From: a virus
Reading direction: 5' to 3' (one strand)
Virus record (IMG/VR): IMGVR_UViG_3300036770_005287
Span: 21,033-85,032 of that record
DNA: 64,000 nt
Shown here: positions 23,950-31,994 of the stretch, piece after piece
Layout: each line of letters opens with the position of its first letter
Numbering within the stretch: position 1 is the stretch's first letter
Translations under genes and position numbers: made by a program
The notes under the pieces: model-generated
Told to the model about the DNA's origin: nothing
Databases searched by the model: none
Seen by the model: only the letters and a program-made list of their open reading frames with translations

Positions 23950-24563
23950 TGGATAAGTTCTATTTGCGCGACACAAGGACCAACCTTGGCAGCAATGCCA
24001 TGTTTTGGGCCATCAAAGGCAGCTATACGTCTGATGTGCTCAATGCTGAAGTGTTCGACCGGGAAAGAGCGCTGCGCCAACACGAAAGCCGCAGCACCGA
24101 TTTGCCGGTGCCGGTGGAAAGCATTACGCCGCACCTGCGCACCCGGTTTGATATGCAGTCTTTACCCGATGAGGCAACAAGTGAAGGTCTTTGCGTCCTG
24201 ATTGATATGGGCCGCTTTGACGGCAACGACTGCTGTTTTATGAAAGCGGACGGCACTTTCACCTATGACTTTGACCTGGCGCTGCGCACCCCATACGCCA
24301 ATGCTAAAGCGCTCACCGCCAACTATGAGAACCAGCGGATACGCATCTATCACGTTGATAGCCTTTTGAACTGGCTGCGCAAATCCGTTGCTTACAAACA
24401 CTGTGACGCGGCTGAAATGGCAAAAGCTGGCAACTACCAGCTGAAACAGCCGGAAAAGGTGAAAATGCGCCGTGAAACGTTCAATTGCGTGCAATGCGGC
24501 AAATTCATCAGCGAATCAGAATTCTACCAGGGCTGCAAAAAATGCGGCGCATCGAATTACTAA
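23949..24563 (+). CDS. Zinc-ribbon protein between parA and parB
   Basis: 204 residues from the ATG at 23949, overlapping the parA stop. The C-terminus is a four-cysteine ribbon, FNCVQCGKF and GCKKCGASNY. The body has beta-rich stretches (EGLCVLIDMGRFDGNDCCF; IRIYHVDSLLNWLRK). A third gene inside a par operon is unusual: P1 parA is followed directly by parB. It may be an accessory partition or copy-control factor, or simply an insertion into the operon. Confidence 0.7.
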   Translation: MDKFYLRDTRTNLGSNAMFWAIKGSYTSDVLNAEVFDRERALRQHESRSTDLPVPVESITPHLRTRFDMQSLPDEATSEGLCVLIDMGRFDGNDCCFMKADGTFTYDFDLALRTPYANAKALTANYENQRIRIYHVDSLLNWLRKSVAYKHCDAAEMAKAGNYQLKQPEKVKMRRETFNCVQCGKFISESEFYQGCKKCGASNY

Positions 24564-24572
24564 GGGCAGACT

Positions 24573-25562
24573 ATGAAAGCACCACAAAGAAGTAAGCCGG
24601 TTTTCCGGGGGCTGAGCACAGATCAGCTTGAACACGCACAGCAACAAGCATCATCACTAATGCCATTTATCCGGCTGCCAGTGCGCGGCCTCATGCTGCA
24701 ATTTGAGCTGGTGACGATTGAGCATGCCGACATCGATACAGCTACCGTTGTCGATGATGAGAACTACCGGGATCAGCAACTGCTAAACGCCTACAGCCTG
24801 TCAGACATTCTGCCATCGCTGGCGGATGACGGTCAGCAATTCCCAGGCTTTGGCTATCGCACTGAAAGCGGCGTGATTAAGGTTGTGGACGGCAGCCGGC
24901 GCCGGGCTGGTTGTAAGCTCACCGGCCGGCCATACCTGGTATACGTTGCTAAAGAAGAGATCTCACCGGAGGACGTGCGCCACGTCAGCAAAATTGCCAA
25001 CATCAGCAAGGCGCTATCCCTGTATGAGCGCGGCGCTATGTATCAGGCCATGCTGGCGGACGGTCTTTATCCGGACAACAAAAGCCTGGCTATCGCTGAG
25101 AACGAAAACGAATCGACGGTCAGTCTGGCACTGCAGATCCGACGTTTTATCCCGGCGCAGTGGGTTCAATTCGCCCCGAGCGTCTACGACCTTGGCAGGC
25201 CCGCCTGGCAAACGCTGATTAAATACAGCCAGTCTGACAGCATCAAAACGGCAATCAGCCAATACCTGGCCTGTTTTGAAAGCCCGGACCAGTATTTTGC
25301 TACGCTCAAAAATGATGCAGACACCCCAGCCGCCAGCATGGCTGCCATGAATAAGCAGTTTATGGATAGCCTGGCTGCGCAGATTGTTCACAACAAGCCA
25401 AAAGCTGCCCCGCCAGCCATCCTGGCATCTAAGGGCAAATCTACGGCCGTCGTGCTCAAATCATCCGCCAGCGGCTTTACCGTCAAGATAGACGGCATTG
25501 ACGATAAGACACGGGAAAAGCTCGAATTAGCTATTCAGAGCGTGATCCAGGGCACTAAATAG
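24573..25562 (+). CDS. parB: ParB partition protein (P1-like)
   Basis: 329 residues. It has the nuclease-like N-domain (FPGFGYRTESGVIKVVDGSRRRAGCKLTGRPYLVYV), the HTH segment (NKSLAIAENENESTVSLALQIRRFIP) and a C-terminal dimer domain (GFTVKIDGIDDKTREKLELAIQSVI), as in P1 ParB. It would bind a parS near the operon; I did not find a P1-like parS. It is closed by a terminator. Confidence 0.92.
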   Translation: MKAPQRSKPVFRGLSTDQLEHAQQQASSLMPFIRLPVRGLMLQFELVTIEHADIDTATVVDDENYRDQQLLNAYSLSDILPSLADDGQQFPGFGYRTESGVIKVVDGSRRRAGCKLTGRPYLVYVAKEEISPEDVRHVSKIANISKALSLYERGAMYQAMLADGLYPDNKSLAIAENENESTVSLALQIRRFIPAQWVQFAPSVYDLGRPAWQTLIKYSQSDSIKTAISQYLACFESPDQYFATLKNDADTPAASMAAMNKQFMDSLAAQIVHNKPKAAPPAILASKGKSTAVVLKSSASGFTVKIDGIDDKTREKLELAIQSVIQGTK

Positions 25563-25568
25563 CCCATT

Positions 25569-25600
25569 GGCCGGCCGGCAACGCCGGCTGGCCTTTTGCT
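25569..25600 (+). terminator. Terminator of the par operon
   Basis: An 11-bp GC stem, GGCCGGCCGGC with GCCGGCTGGCC (one G-U), and then TTTTGCTTTT. Confidence 0.85.
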
Positions 25601-25620
25601 TTTCAATCCATCTTAAAAAA

Positions 25621-25634
25621 TACTAACGTTAAAC
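25621..25634 (+). promoter_or_regulatory. Dispersed regulatory element, copy 7 (shortened)
   Basis: TACTAACGTTAAACAGG, lacking the TATC start but keeping core and tail. Its terminal AGGA is the ribosome site of the oligoribonuclease gene, 9 nt before the ATG. It lies right after the par terminator. Confidence 0.6.
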
Positions 25635-25644
25635 AGGAATTATT

Positions 25645-26277
25645 ATGAGCACAGAAATCAGCGCCAGCTTACCGACTGATAAAGCGGCAGGTATGACCCT
25701 CTTATTCATCGACTTAGAGACTGGCGGCCTGTCTGGATTGCTGGATAACGGCCGCATGGGCTGTCAGTACTATCCGATTTTTCAAATAGCACTCATTGTC
25801 ACTGATCAGGAACTGCAAAAGATTGCCCCGCCTATGGTGATCCACGTCCACCAGACTGAGGAAATGATTGCGCGCTGCCACGAATGGGCCATTAATCAGC
25901 ACACAAAAACAGGCCTGCTCAAAGCGTCCCGCGAATCAGGCACTACCCTGGCTGAAGCGGAGGACACGATTATCGAATACCTTAAAGCCTTTGGCATTAA
26001 CGCGTATGACCGGGCATCGAAAATCGGCCCTGTCATGGCCGGCAACAGTATCACTCTGGACCGAATGTTTATCAGCGCGCAAATGCCAAAATTAGACGCA
26101 TACATGCATTACCGGCAAATAGATATCAGCTCAGTTGCTATGCTTGGCCGCGCCATGGGGAAAAACTTGTTAGAAGGCGTTGATAAACGCTATACGCACA
26201 ATGCGCTGGACGATATTGAAGAATGTTTGATTGAAGCCCGGCATTATTGCCGCACGCTGTTTAACGCAGAGATTTGA
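25645..26277 (+). CDS. Oligoribonuclease-like DEDDh 3'-5' exonuclease
   Basis: 210 residues. Exo I is FIDLETGGL, Exo II AGNSITLDRMFI and Exo III HNALDDIEE (DEDDh). Regions around them (IVTDQELQKI, VHQTEEMIARCHEW, YMHYRQIDISSVAML) follow bacterial Orn rather than DnaQ. Orn degrades 2-5 nt RNAs, including pGpG, to monomers. A phage copy could recycle nucleotides or tune priming by nanoRNA or cyclic-di-GMP turnover. An approximately 14-residue insertion after Exo I (LLDNGRMGCQYYP) is unlike host Orn. Confidence 0.85.
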   Translation: MSTEISASLPTDKAAGMTLLFIDLETGGLSGLLDNGRMGCQYYPIFQIALIVTDQELQKIAPPMVIHVHQTEEMIARCHEWAINQHTKTGLLKASRESGTTLAEAEDTIIEYLKAFGINAYDRASKIGPVMAGNSITLDRMFISAQMPKLDAYMHYRQIDISSVAMLGRAMGKNLLEGVDKRYTHNALDDIEECLIEARHYCRTLFNAEI

Positions 26278-26288
26278 ACCAATAAAAA

Positions 26289-26308
26289 AGGCCCGCAAGG
26301 GCCTCTTT
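26289..26308. terminator. Bidirectional terminator
   Basis: AGGCCC and GGGCCT pair around GCAA between converging genes, with A6 before and TCTTT after. Confidence 0.75.
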
Positions 26309-26309
26309 A

Positions 26310-26783
26310 CTATTTGTTATTCATGCTAGGAATGGTTAGTGCCGCTTGTAGAGCGTGTTCTAAGTTGCCAGCAGTCAGCGGACGCCAGGTGAAATCACCA
26401 TCAGTAACAGCCGCCTCATCTGCCTTGCAAGCGCAATCAATCCCGCGCTTATCCTCAGCCACCGGCATCCAGAAATTGCGCGTCAAAATCCGGTGGTTGT
26501 CTTCAAGTGCATCTTGCATACCAAACTGAGCCTGCACAAAGCGCGCCTCATCAGCACTGCAGCGCTTTACGTTGCCCGGCCGGCCTTTCGTCATTGATAT
26601 GTGATACTGCGGCCCTATAGCGGCCTCAGCCACTTCCACAGCACTAATCACCAATATCTTGTACTTCGGGTGATACCAAAACACGTTTGCATACCCGGTC
26701 CCCAGGTTTACGCCGTCTTTGAGCTGCTGCCACGCCGGGCTTATCGGCTTTTTGGGCTGAATGATTGAAATTACTTCTGTCAT
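26310..26783 (-). CDS. Hypothetical protein, 157 aa
   Basis: Last gene of the 26310-33142 unit. It has a beta-rich centre (NVFWYHPKYKILVISAVEVAEAAIGPQYHISMT), SADEARFVQAQFGM and a CAC pair. It resembles small unknown proteins of large phages. It overlaps the upstream gene by ATGA. Confidence 0.55.
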   Translation of the reverse strand: MTEVISIIQPKKPISPAWQQLKDGVNLGTGYANVFWYHPKYKILVISAVEVAEAAIGPQYHISMTKGRPGNVKRCSADEARFVQAQFGMQDALEDNHRILTRNFWMPVAEDKRGIDCACKADEAAVTDGDFTWRPLTAGNLEHALQAALTIPSMNNK

Positions 26784-27190
26784 AGCGGGATATTGTCACT
26801 CAGTATTTGGCCGTAAACACAGCCGTTGATTTTGATTTGCGCCAGGCGCTCATTTGCATCAGCAAACGACTTCGCCCAGAAGTGAAATGACATCTTCCGG
26901 CCTTCGGCATCGATGTAATCCACGCCATACGTGAACCACATAGCCCCATTGTCATCCATAAACACCAGATTCGCGTCAGGTGCGTTTTGCTTCGCTTTAA
27001 AGCCGTCAATGCTCACCACGTTATCAAAATCGCCCTGGCACAATTCAACGGGCGCAGCATTAACGGCGCTGTTATGGTCCGCCAGCGCTGGCCCTTGATC
27101 CATTCGAAGCCGGCGCTCTAACAAGGCAATTCTTTCCTTCAAAGCCCTGTTCTCAGCGGCGTATTGTTCTATTGTTTCTGGCTGCATCAT
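26780..27190 (-). CDS. Hypothetical protein with N-terminal coiled coil, 136 aa
   Basis: The ATG at 27190 overlaps the stop of the 52-residue gene upstream as ATGA. It starts MMQPETIEQYAAENRALKERIALLERRLRM, a short coiled coil, followed by a beta-rich domain (NLVFMDDNGAMWFTYGVDYIDAEGRKMSFHFWA). No family is recognised. Confidence 0.55.
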   Translation of the reverse strand: MMQPETIEQYAAENRALKERIALLERRLRMDQGPALADHNSAVNAAPVELCQGDFDNVVSIDGFKAKQNAPDANLVFMDDNGAMWFTYGVDYIDAEGRKMSFHFWAKSFADANERLAQIKINGCVYGQILSDNIPL

Positions 27191-27345
27191 TCCAAACCAC
27201 CCTGACGCTTGATGGCTTTCATTATCAAAGACGCAGCAGCCCATATTTGCGTCGATACAAAGCCACATATAATGATGGGCGTTGAGGCCAAGTACACTCC
27301 GTAAAATAAGATTACCAATGATGCGTACATATTAAAATTAGCCAT
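27187..27345 (-). CDS. 52-residue membrane protein
   Basis: An ATG at 27343-27345 overlaps the MarR-like stop (TGATG), and the TGA at 27187 overlaps the next ATG. The product has one to two hydrophobic spans (MYASLVILFYGVYLASTPIIIC; QIWAAASLIM) and a basic end, KAIKRQGGLE. The double overlap is strong support for translation despite the small size. Confidence 0.65.
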   Translation of the reverse strand: MANFNMYASLVILFYGVYLASTPIIICGFVSTQIWAAASLIMKAIKRQGGLE

Positions 27346-27806
27346 CACTCCACCCCCTTCCGAACCATGGCGGCATTGTGTTTAATCATCGACTCAGTAA
27401 TTATTTTTACTTTGTGATCTTCGCTGTATATGCACTTGCTCAGCAGCGACTCCAAAGCCTGCGCTTTGACTTCTCGCACACAATCCACAGGTACTGAGCA
27501 GTCAATAGTCTGCTCAGTTTGTGAAAATCCATCCGTTAACAAGCGCAGTTGCTCTATACCTTTATCCGTCACCATCAATACCTGGCGCCGGTAATCTGTT
27601 AAGTCTGGCAATGCACTCACCAATCCCATAGAACTAAGATGTGAAACCATGCGGCCAAGCGTAGATTTTGGCAGATTCTGCTTTGGCACTAAGTCAATCA
27701 GTGAAAGCCCACTATTCTGCTGCACCAGAGAAAGCACGTACCATTCGCGCACTGTCAAATTGCTATCGACCATCAGCGATAGGGCGTTGAGTATTGTTTT
27801 ATTCAT
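27345..27806 (-). CDS. MarR-like winged-helix regulator
   Basis: 153 residues: TVREWYVLSLVQQNSGLSLIDLVPKQNLPKSTLGRMVSHLSSMGLV is a winged helix with the recognition helix KSTLGRMVSHL, and LPDLTDYRRQVLMVTDKGIEQL is the wing and dimer link typical of MarR proteins. It may regulate the dense operon it lies in. Confidence 0.75.
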   Translation of the reverse strand: MNKTILNALSLMVDSNLTVREWYVLSLVQQNSGLSLIDLVPKQNLPKSTLGRMVSHLSSMGLVSALPDLTDYRRQVLMVTDKGIEQLRLLTDGFSQTEQTIDCSVPVDCVREVKAQALESLLSKCIYSEDHKVKIITESMIKHNAAMVRKGVE

Positions 27807-28066
27807 TGTTCTGAGCCTTTTGGACGCCGGCCTTTTTCGTGCCAGAAATGCGCGGACGGATCAATGGTGCCAGCGCAATGCTTACAGACGTATTTGCGCT
27901 TAAAATCGGTTTCTGTGAAGCCCGGCATTAACTCGAATTCGTGGTAGCTGCAGCTATTAAGTTTTCGGTGATTCTCTTTTACCTGCCGCGCTATATCGCC
28001 CATGGCATCTTCGCTAACGCCAATTACTTCAGCTAACTTCTGTAATCCATTTTTCTGTTCAGGCAT
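27803..28066 (-). CDS. Small zinc-binding hypothetical protein, 87 aa
   Basis: The start at ATG 28066 overlaps the upstream stop (TGATG). A YVCKHCAGTIDPSAHFWHEK segment gives CxxC with two histidines, a possible zinc site. The N-terminal half is helical. Confidence 0.55.
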   Translation of the reverse strand: MPEQKNGLQKLAEVIGVSEDAMGDIARQVKENHRKLNSCSYHEFELMPGFTETDFKRKYVCKHCAGTIDPSAHFWHEKGRRPKGSEQ

Positions 28067-28317
28067 CACACAGACCTCAGCCAAATAGCGGCATAAACTG
28101 ACGTTGCAACACGGTTTTTCCTATAAGCACCTGTTTTAATGAATGGCGTCCGGTAAACAGGCACCCCATTTATTGCCAAGACAGTAATTGGACCGCGCCA
28201 GTCAGGTAATTGGATATCACTCAATTGCCTTGCCGGCAGGCCATCGCAAGTCCATTGGGTTTCAGCAGGGATCTTCGGGATTTCCATTCTGGAAAAATTC
28301 AATCGATGCGACATCAT
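28066..28317 (-). CDS. Hypothetical protein, 83 aa
   Basis: Short beta-rich protein (WRGPITVLAINGVPVYRTPF) between the helicase and the zinc protein, overlapping both. No family is recognised. Confidence 0.5.
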   Translation of the reverse strand: MMSHRLNFSRMEIPKIPAETQWTCDGLPARQLSDIQLPDWRGPITVLAINGVPVYRTPFIKTGAYRKNRVATSVYAAIWLRSV

Positions 28318-29978
28318 GCGGCCTTTTGTTTTTTGCTGAGATACTGCGCAGCCAGCGCCTGTATACGGGATTTATCGGAGTGTTTTGCTTCAAACTGGCG
28401 GCCCGGATCCACAATGCCGGATGATTGAAACATCTTGAGGCCTAAAAGCTCGACCATTGGCGGATCACTGCCTTCGTCAGCGTTTAAGTAAATTGCGGTG
28501 ATTTGCTCTTGCTGGCCTTCACGGTCCAGGCGGCCAATGATTTGTTCGTGCACTTTCGGGCTCCAATCCAACTCGCCAAAAATGACGGTCGAACACCGGT
28601 GCTGCAAACCATCAAGGCCAGCACCTGAGCGCAGCGACATAATGAAGATGTTTGTTTCTTTGGCTACAAAGGCGCGCACGGCTTCATTTTTCTGCCTGTC
28701 TGACTCAGAACCGGTAAACATTACCGGCTTTAAATCCCTGAGCTCTTTTAGCCAGATGTCATATACGTCCCGGTGCCACCCCATCAAGAGCACAGGAACG
28801 TCGTTCTCTGCCATGATCCGGACATAGCTGGCGACTGCTTTGGCCTTACTGACGCCGGTTGCATGACGCAGCAACAAATCCAGCTCCCGGCCGGCACGGC
28901 CTCGCTCCATAAATGAGCCCATTTGAGTGCGCATTGCCAGCTGGCGCGCAAGTGCCTCAACATCTTTGAGGGCTTTCTCATCCGGATCCACGTACTCAAT
29001 GATGCTGTTCAGTGGTGGCATTTGCTGACCGACTTCGCGCTTGGTTCTGCGCAGCATAATGTTTTGTTCGCGCAGGTATGAGCCCAGGGCCTCTGGATCA
29101 ATAACTTGCTTATCGTCACGACACCATTCCCGCAAAAACTCATCCCAGCCGCCCAGTACGGTCGGATCCAGCATTTTTAGAATGTTGAATATCTCAGAGC
29201 CATAGTTGTAAATAGGCGTAGCAGACAGGCCAAGCCGGTATTGTGCATACTGGCTGAGAATATTGGCCGCGCAGCCCTTATCACTCTCTGTACCGCGGCG
29301 CAGCTCCTGAATTTCGTCATAAATAACCGTTTTAAAGAAGCCATCCCGGTAGGTATCAACCCATCCGGAAAGCTGGCTGTAGCGAAATAAATAAACATCA
29401 GCCTCCGGCAAGCTGTAGGGCCTTGTACCCTTGATGCAATGCACGCGCAGCGTCGTGAACTGCTCGATTTTCTCTTTCCACTGCGACTGCAGGTGCGTTT
29501 GCACCACAACGGCCGCTGGTATGGTTGCCGGCTCCAATAAAAGCCCTGCAGCGGTATATGTTTTGCCAAGGCCAACATCATCGCCCAGCAGCAACGCCTT
29601 TCTGAGCAATGTCAGCTCAATTGCCTGGGACTGATATGGGCGCACGTTCTGACCATCACGCAGCCCCTGGCGCGTTTTGAATTCGAACCCCGGCCGCAAG
29701 ATATCTTCCATCCGGTTTTGTGTCGCAAAGTACTGCTTTTCGCCTTTGTTAAGCGCGCGGCGATCAGCAACTGACATCGAAAACGGGTACCGGGATTCAA
29801 ACCAGGACAAATCAGCACAGTGATTCTCATCGTTAGGAAAATCAAAAGGCCCGCTTGATGCTTTGTAAATGCGCGGAAACAGCTGCTTTAAGCGGATGGC
29901 CACATGCGGCGGAATATCCGCCAGCCGCCATTTATTATTGATAAGGGACAACTGCCCGTAGGTCCTTTTCATAACCAT
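28314..29978 (-). CDS. SNF2-type DNA helicase/ATPase
   Basis: 554 residues. SF2 motifs in order: Q-like VRPYQSQAIEL, Walker A GDDVGLGKT (about 130), VVVQTHLQSQWKEKI (Ia), VIYDEIQELR (DExx variant, Glu then Ile in place of DEAH), LGLSATPIYN (III), MGWHRDVYDIW and SLRSGAGLDGLQ (V), QIIGRLDREGQ (VI). This is a SNF2/RapA-type translocase of compact size. It overlaps a PD-(D/E)XK gene just upstream, suggesting a nuclease-translocase pair in recombination or antiviral defence. Confidence 0.9.
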   Translation of the reverse strand: MVMKRTYGQLSLINNKWRLADIPPHVAIRLKQLFPRIYKASSGPFDFPNDENHCADLSWFESRYPFSMSVADRRALNKGEKQYFATQNRMEDILRPGFEFKTRQGLRDGQNVRPYQSQAIELTLLRKALLLGDDVGLGKTYTAAGLLLEPATIPAAVVVQTHLQSQWKEKIEQFTTLRVHCIKGTRPYSLPEADVYLFRYSQLSGWVDTYRDGFFKTVIYDEIQELRRGTESDKGCAANILSQYAQYRLGLSATPIYNYGSEIFNILKMLDPTVLGGWDEFLREWCRDDKQVIDPEALGSYLREQNIMLRRTKREVGQQMPPLNSIIEYVDPDEKALKDVEALARQLAMRTQMGSFMERGRAGRELDLLLRHATGVSKAKAVASYVRIMAENDVPVLLMGWHRDVYDIWLKELRDLKPVMFTGSESDRQKNEAVRAFVAKETNIFIMSLRSGAGLDGLQHRCSTVIFGELDWSPKVHEQIIGRLDREGQQEQITAIYLNADEGSDPPMVELLGLKMFQSSGIVDPGRQFEAKHSDKSRIQALAAQYLSKKQKAA

Positions 29979-30586
29979 CCGGCCCCCATCGACGCCACAA
30001 AAGCGGGCTTTTCATTGATTTTTTCAGGCAGGTGCATTGCAGTGGCGGTATACAAGATCAGCGCAGCAATATCGTCATGCTGAGCGTAGCGCTCTAACTG
30101 CCGGTATATCGACTTGCGCTGCGCTTTGATTTTGAGCTCAATCACAACCTGCTGAGCGCTCAGCTTCACCACAAAATCCGGAATGTCTTTATCTGACAGG
30201 CGCTTTTCGCGCTCGAACTCATACCCGGCATCTTCCAGCAAATCCGCCAAATCGGCCTGAGCCGTTTTTTCATCAGATGTCTTCAACCGTTGCCGGCTTA
30301 AAAATCGCAATAGGTCTTGCACGTCATCTGGTTTGACTGCCGGAATATCGGCCAGATTAGTCACTGTCCAGGTGTGTTCTGGCGGTGTATGTTCTTCAGG
30401 CCGGATCTGCACTTCACTTGCCGGCAGCGGGCAGGCTTCAGGAATTCGCCAAAGTTTGACAACGCCAGTGCCGTAATCAACATGATGCGGCACAACAAAG
30501 CCAGTTGCTTTACAGCCAACGATATCGACAAAACCGGTGTATTTGCATAAGTTGGCGCAACCGCCACAGTTAAGCGCAGGTTTCAC
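29969..30586 (-). CDS. PD-(D/E)XK nuclease-like protein with N-terminal Cys cluster
   Basis: GGAGG five bases before a GTG at 30586 favours that start over an ATG at 30598. The N-terminus has CGGCANLCKYTGFVDIVGCK, a probable metal site. The C-terminal half has GYEFEREKRLSDKDIPDFVVK...VVIELKIK: the Asp and Glu-x-Lys of the nuclease fold, followed by a helical RKSIYRQLERYAQ. It is coupled to the SNF2 ATPase. Cleavage activity is predicted, not proven. Confidence 0.75.
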   Translation of the reverse strand: MKPALNCGGCANLCKYTGFVDIVGCKATGFVVPHHVDYGTGVVKLWRIPEACPLPASEVQIRPEEHTPPEHTWTVTNLADIPAVKPDDVQDLLRFLSRQRLKTSDEKTAQADLADLLEDAGYEFEREKRLSDKDIPDFVVKLSAQQVVIELKIKAQRKSIYRQLERYAQHDDIAALILYTATAMHLPEKINEKPAFVASMGAGWL

Positions 30587-30830
30587 AGGCGCCTCCATTT
30601 TTATGGTTAGATAAAAGCCCTAGGCGGCGCATGCATGCCCTGAATTTTTCACTGGCTAGTCGGTTGTGCTCGCGCTCAAACCAATCAACAGCGCGCTGCA
30701 GCTCAGTAATATCCCGCGGCACCGGGTAGGACTTAAAATTGCGGTCAGTAGGTCCACGGCGCAGCAATTCGCCGCGGCGCTCTGGATTTAATTGATAGGT
30801 GGATCCCTTAATCGTCAAAGGCCGGCTCAT
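30570..30830 (-). CDS. Hypothetical protein, 86 aa
   Basis: A basic, helical protein (ITELQRAVDWFEREHNRLASEKFRACMRRLGLL) ending in a CETC pair. It overlaps both neighbours. Confidence 0.55.
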   Translation of the reverse strand: MSRPLTIKGSTYQLNPERRGELLRRGPTDRNFKSYPVPRDITELQRAVDWFEREHNRLASEKFRACMRRLGLLSNHKNGGACETCA

Positions 30831-31309
30831 CGCCCCCCCTGATAGATAATGCCCAAGATGGTACGGGCTTTGTCGTAGTGCCCCAGCAAAATACCGTTAT
30901 CACTATCAGTCTGAACAAAGTGATCAGCCTGCTCAGGTAGCATGCTCGGATCGTCATCCAATATCAGATAGTTCTCGATATCCTGGTGACGTGATAGCCA
31001 TTCTGCGATTTCATGGCCGCGCGTCAGGCCATCAATGCTTTTGGTGCGCCAGTCATGGTGGAATGCGTTTGCGATATCTTTAAAGCCACAGCAGCGGAAT
31101 ATCTGCTTTAGTTCGCGCGGATCATCAGGGCCATGCCGCCAGCTTGAACTGATCACCACGTGGCAATTTGCTTTGATAATGAGATTACGGACCATGTGCA
31201 TTGCGGCCGGCTCAAAAACACTGACGAATCCACATTCATCGACTGCAGTGGAATAACGCGGCGACTGGATCACGCCATCGATATCCAGAAAAATGACAGG
31301 CCGGCTCAT
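30827..31309 (-). CDS. HAD-family phosphatase (RNA-repair type)
   Basis: The start at ATG 31309 overlaps the upstream stop as ATGA. 160 residues: IFLDIDGVIQ (catalytic DxD), VVISSSWR (Ser motif II), and ENYLILDDDPSM (acidic motif). The arrangement, with RGHEIAEWLSRHQ and FVQTDSDNGILL, matches the HAD domain found in Swiss-army-knife RNA repair proteins. The predicted role is removal of phosphate from nucleic acid ends or a nucleotide. Confidence 0.85.
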   Translation of the reverse strand: MSRPVIFLDIDGVIQSPRYSTAVDECGFVSVFEPAAMHMVRNLIIKANCHVVISSSWRHGPDDPRELKQIFRCCGFKDIANAFHHDWRTKSIDGLTRGHEIAEWLSRHQDIENYLILDDDPSMLPEQADHFVQTDSDNGILLGHYDKARTILGIIYQGGR

Positions 31310-31572
31310 TGAGCACCGCCAGCTTTGCTTTGGCCGCAATCCAGACAAAACAGCACCGCAATGCCATCCTCTGTTTGCTGCTCTATAGCATTGGTACAAG
31401 CACAATCCGCCAGCGCTGCCCATGGCAAATATTCCTCAGAAAGCGCAGCTATCGAAGCGGCAGTAACACGCTGCCCAGTCAGCACTGAAAGTTTATGAAT
31501 GCCCGCAATGAAGTGAATCCGTGCGCCATGCTCAGCTACTTTGGCCGCAGATTCATAGCTGTGTTGATTCAT
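31306..31572 (-). CDS. Hypothetical protein, 88 aa
   Basis: The start at ATG 31572 overlaps the upstream stop (ATGA). The C-terminal third has CACTN...FCLDCGQ, a likely zinc ribbon; the N-terminal part is helical. Confidence 0.55.
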   Translation of the reverse strand: MNQHSYESAAKVAEHGARIHFIAGIHKLSVLTGQRVTAASIAALSEEYLPWAALADCACTNAIEQQTEDGIAVLFCLDCGQSKAGGAQ

Positions 31573-31994
31573 GCTGTACCGCCTGGCTGCTGTGCCAACT
31601 GCCGTGCGTATTTCAGGATCGCGGCCGGGTTTCGTATCAACCAACGCGGGCAGGTATTTTTCGGCCATCCATCCTCGCCGCTGTAGTCATCCCAGTCGGT
31701 AAAAGTATCGAAAACATACTCTTTCAACATGGTCCAGCAGCAGGCGTCAGACCATTCCGGTTCGTAATACCCGCTCATTGCTCCATAGCCAATCGTGCCA
31801 GGCAGCTGATTAAAGTATTGCGATACTTCACCACCCCGATAGCGCCAGCGGTATTTGCGATACACTTGCGGCGTCCTTTCTAAATCACCGTCAACAGGCC
31901 CAGAAACTACACGCTCTAAAGTTTGCGTCAAACCAAGCGCGATAACGATAGGCTCTGCCTTTTGTGTGAGTTTTTTCAGAATGCGCGGATTCAC
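31569..31994 (-). CDS. Hypothetical protein, 141 aa
   Basis: Aromatic-rich centre ([44 protein letters not shown]). No family is recognised. It overlaps rdgC by ATGA. Confidence 0.55.
   Translation of the reverse strand: MNPRILKKLTQKAEPIVIALGLTQTLERVVSGPVDGDLERTPQVYRKYRWRYRGGEVSQYFNQLPGTIGYGAMSGYYEPEWSDACCWTMLKEYVFDTFTDWDDYSGEDGWPKNTCPRWLIRNPAAILKYARQLAQQPGGTA

Noticed and set aside
22627-25640. A P1-like parS next to the par genes
   Set aside because: I found no ATTTCAC-type box pairs with an IHF gap near parA or parB; the 17-bp palindrome does not match P1 parS.
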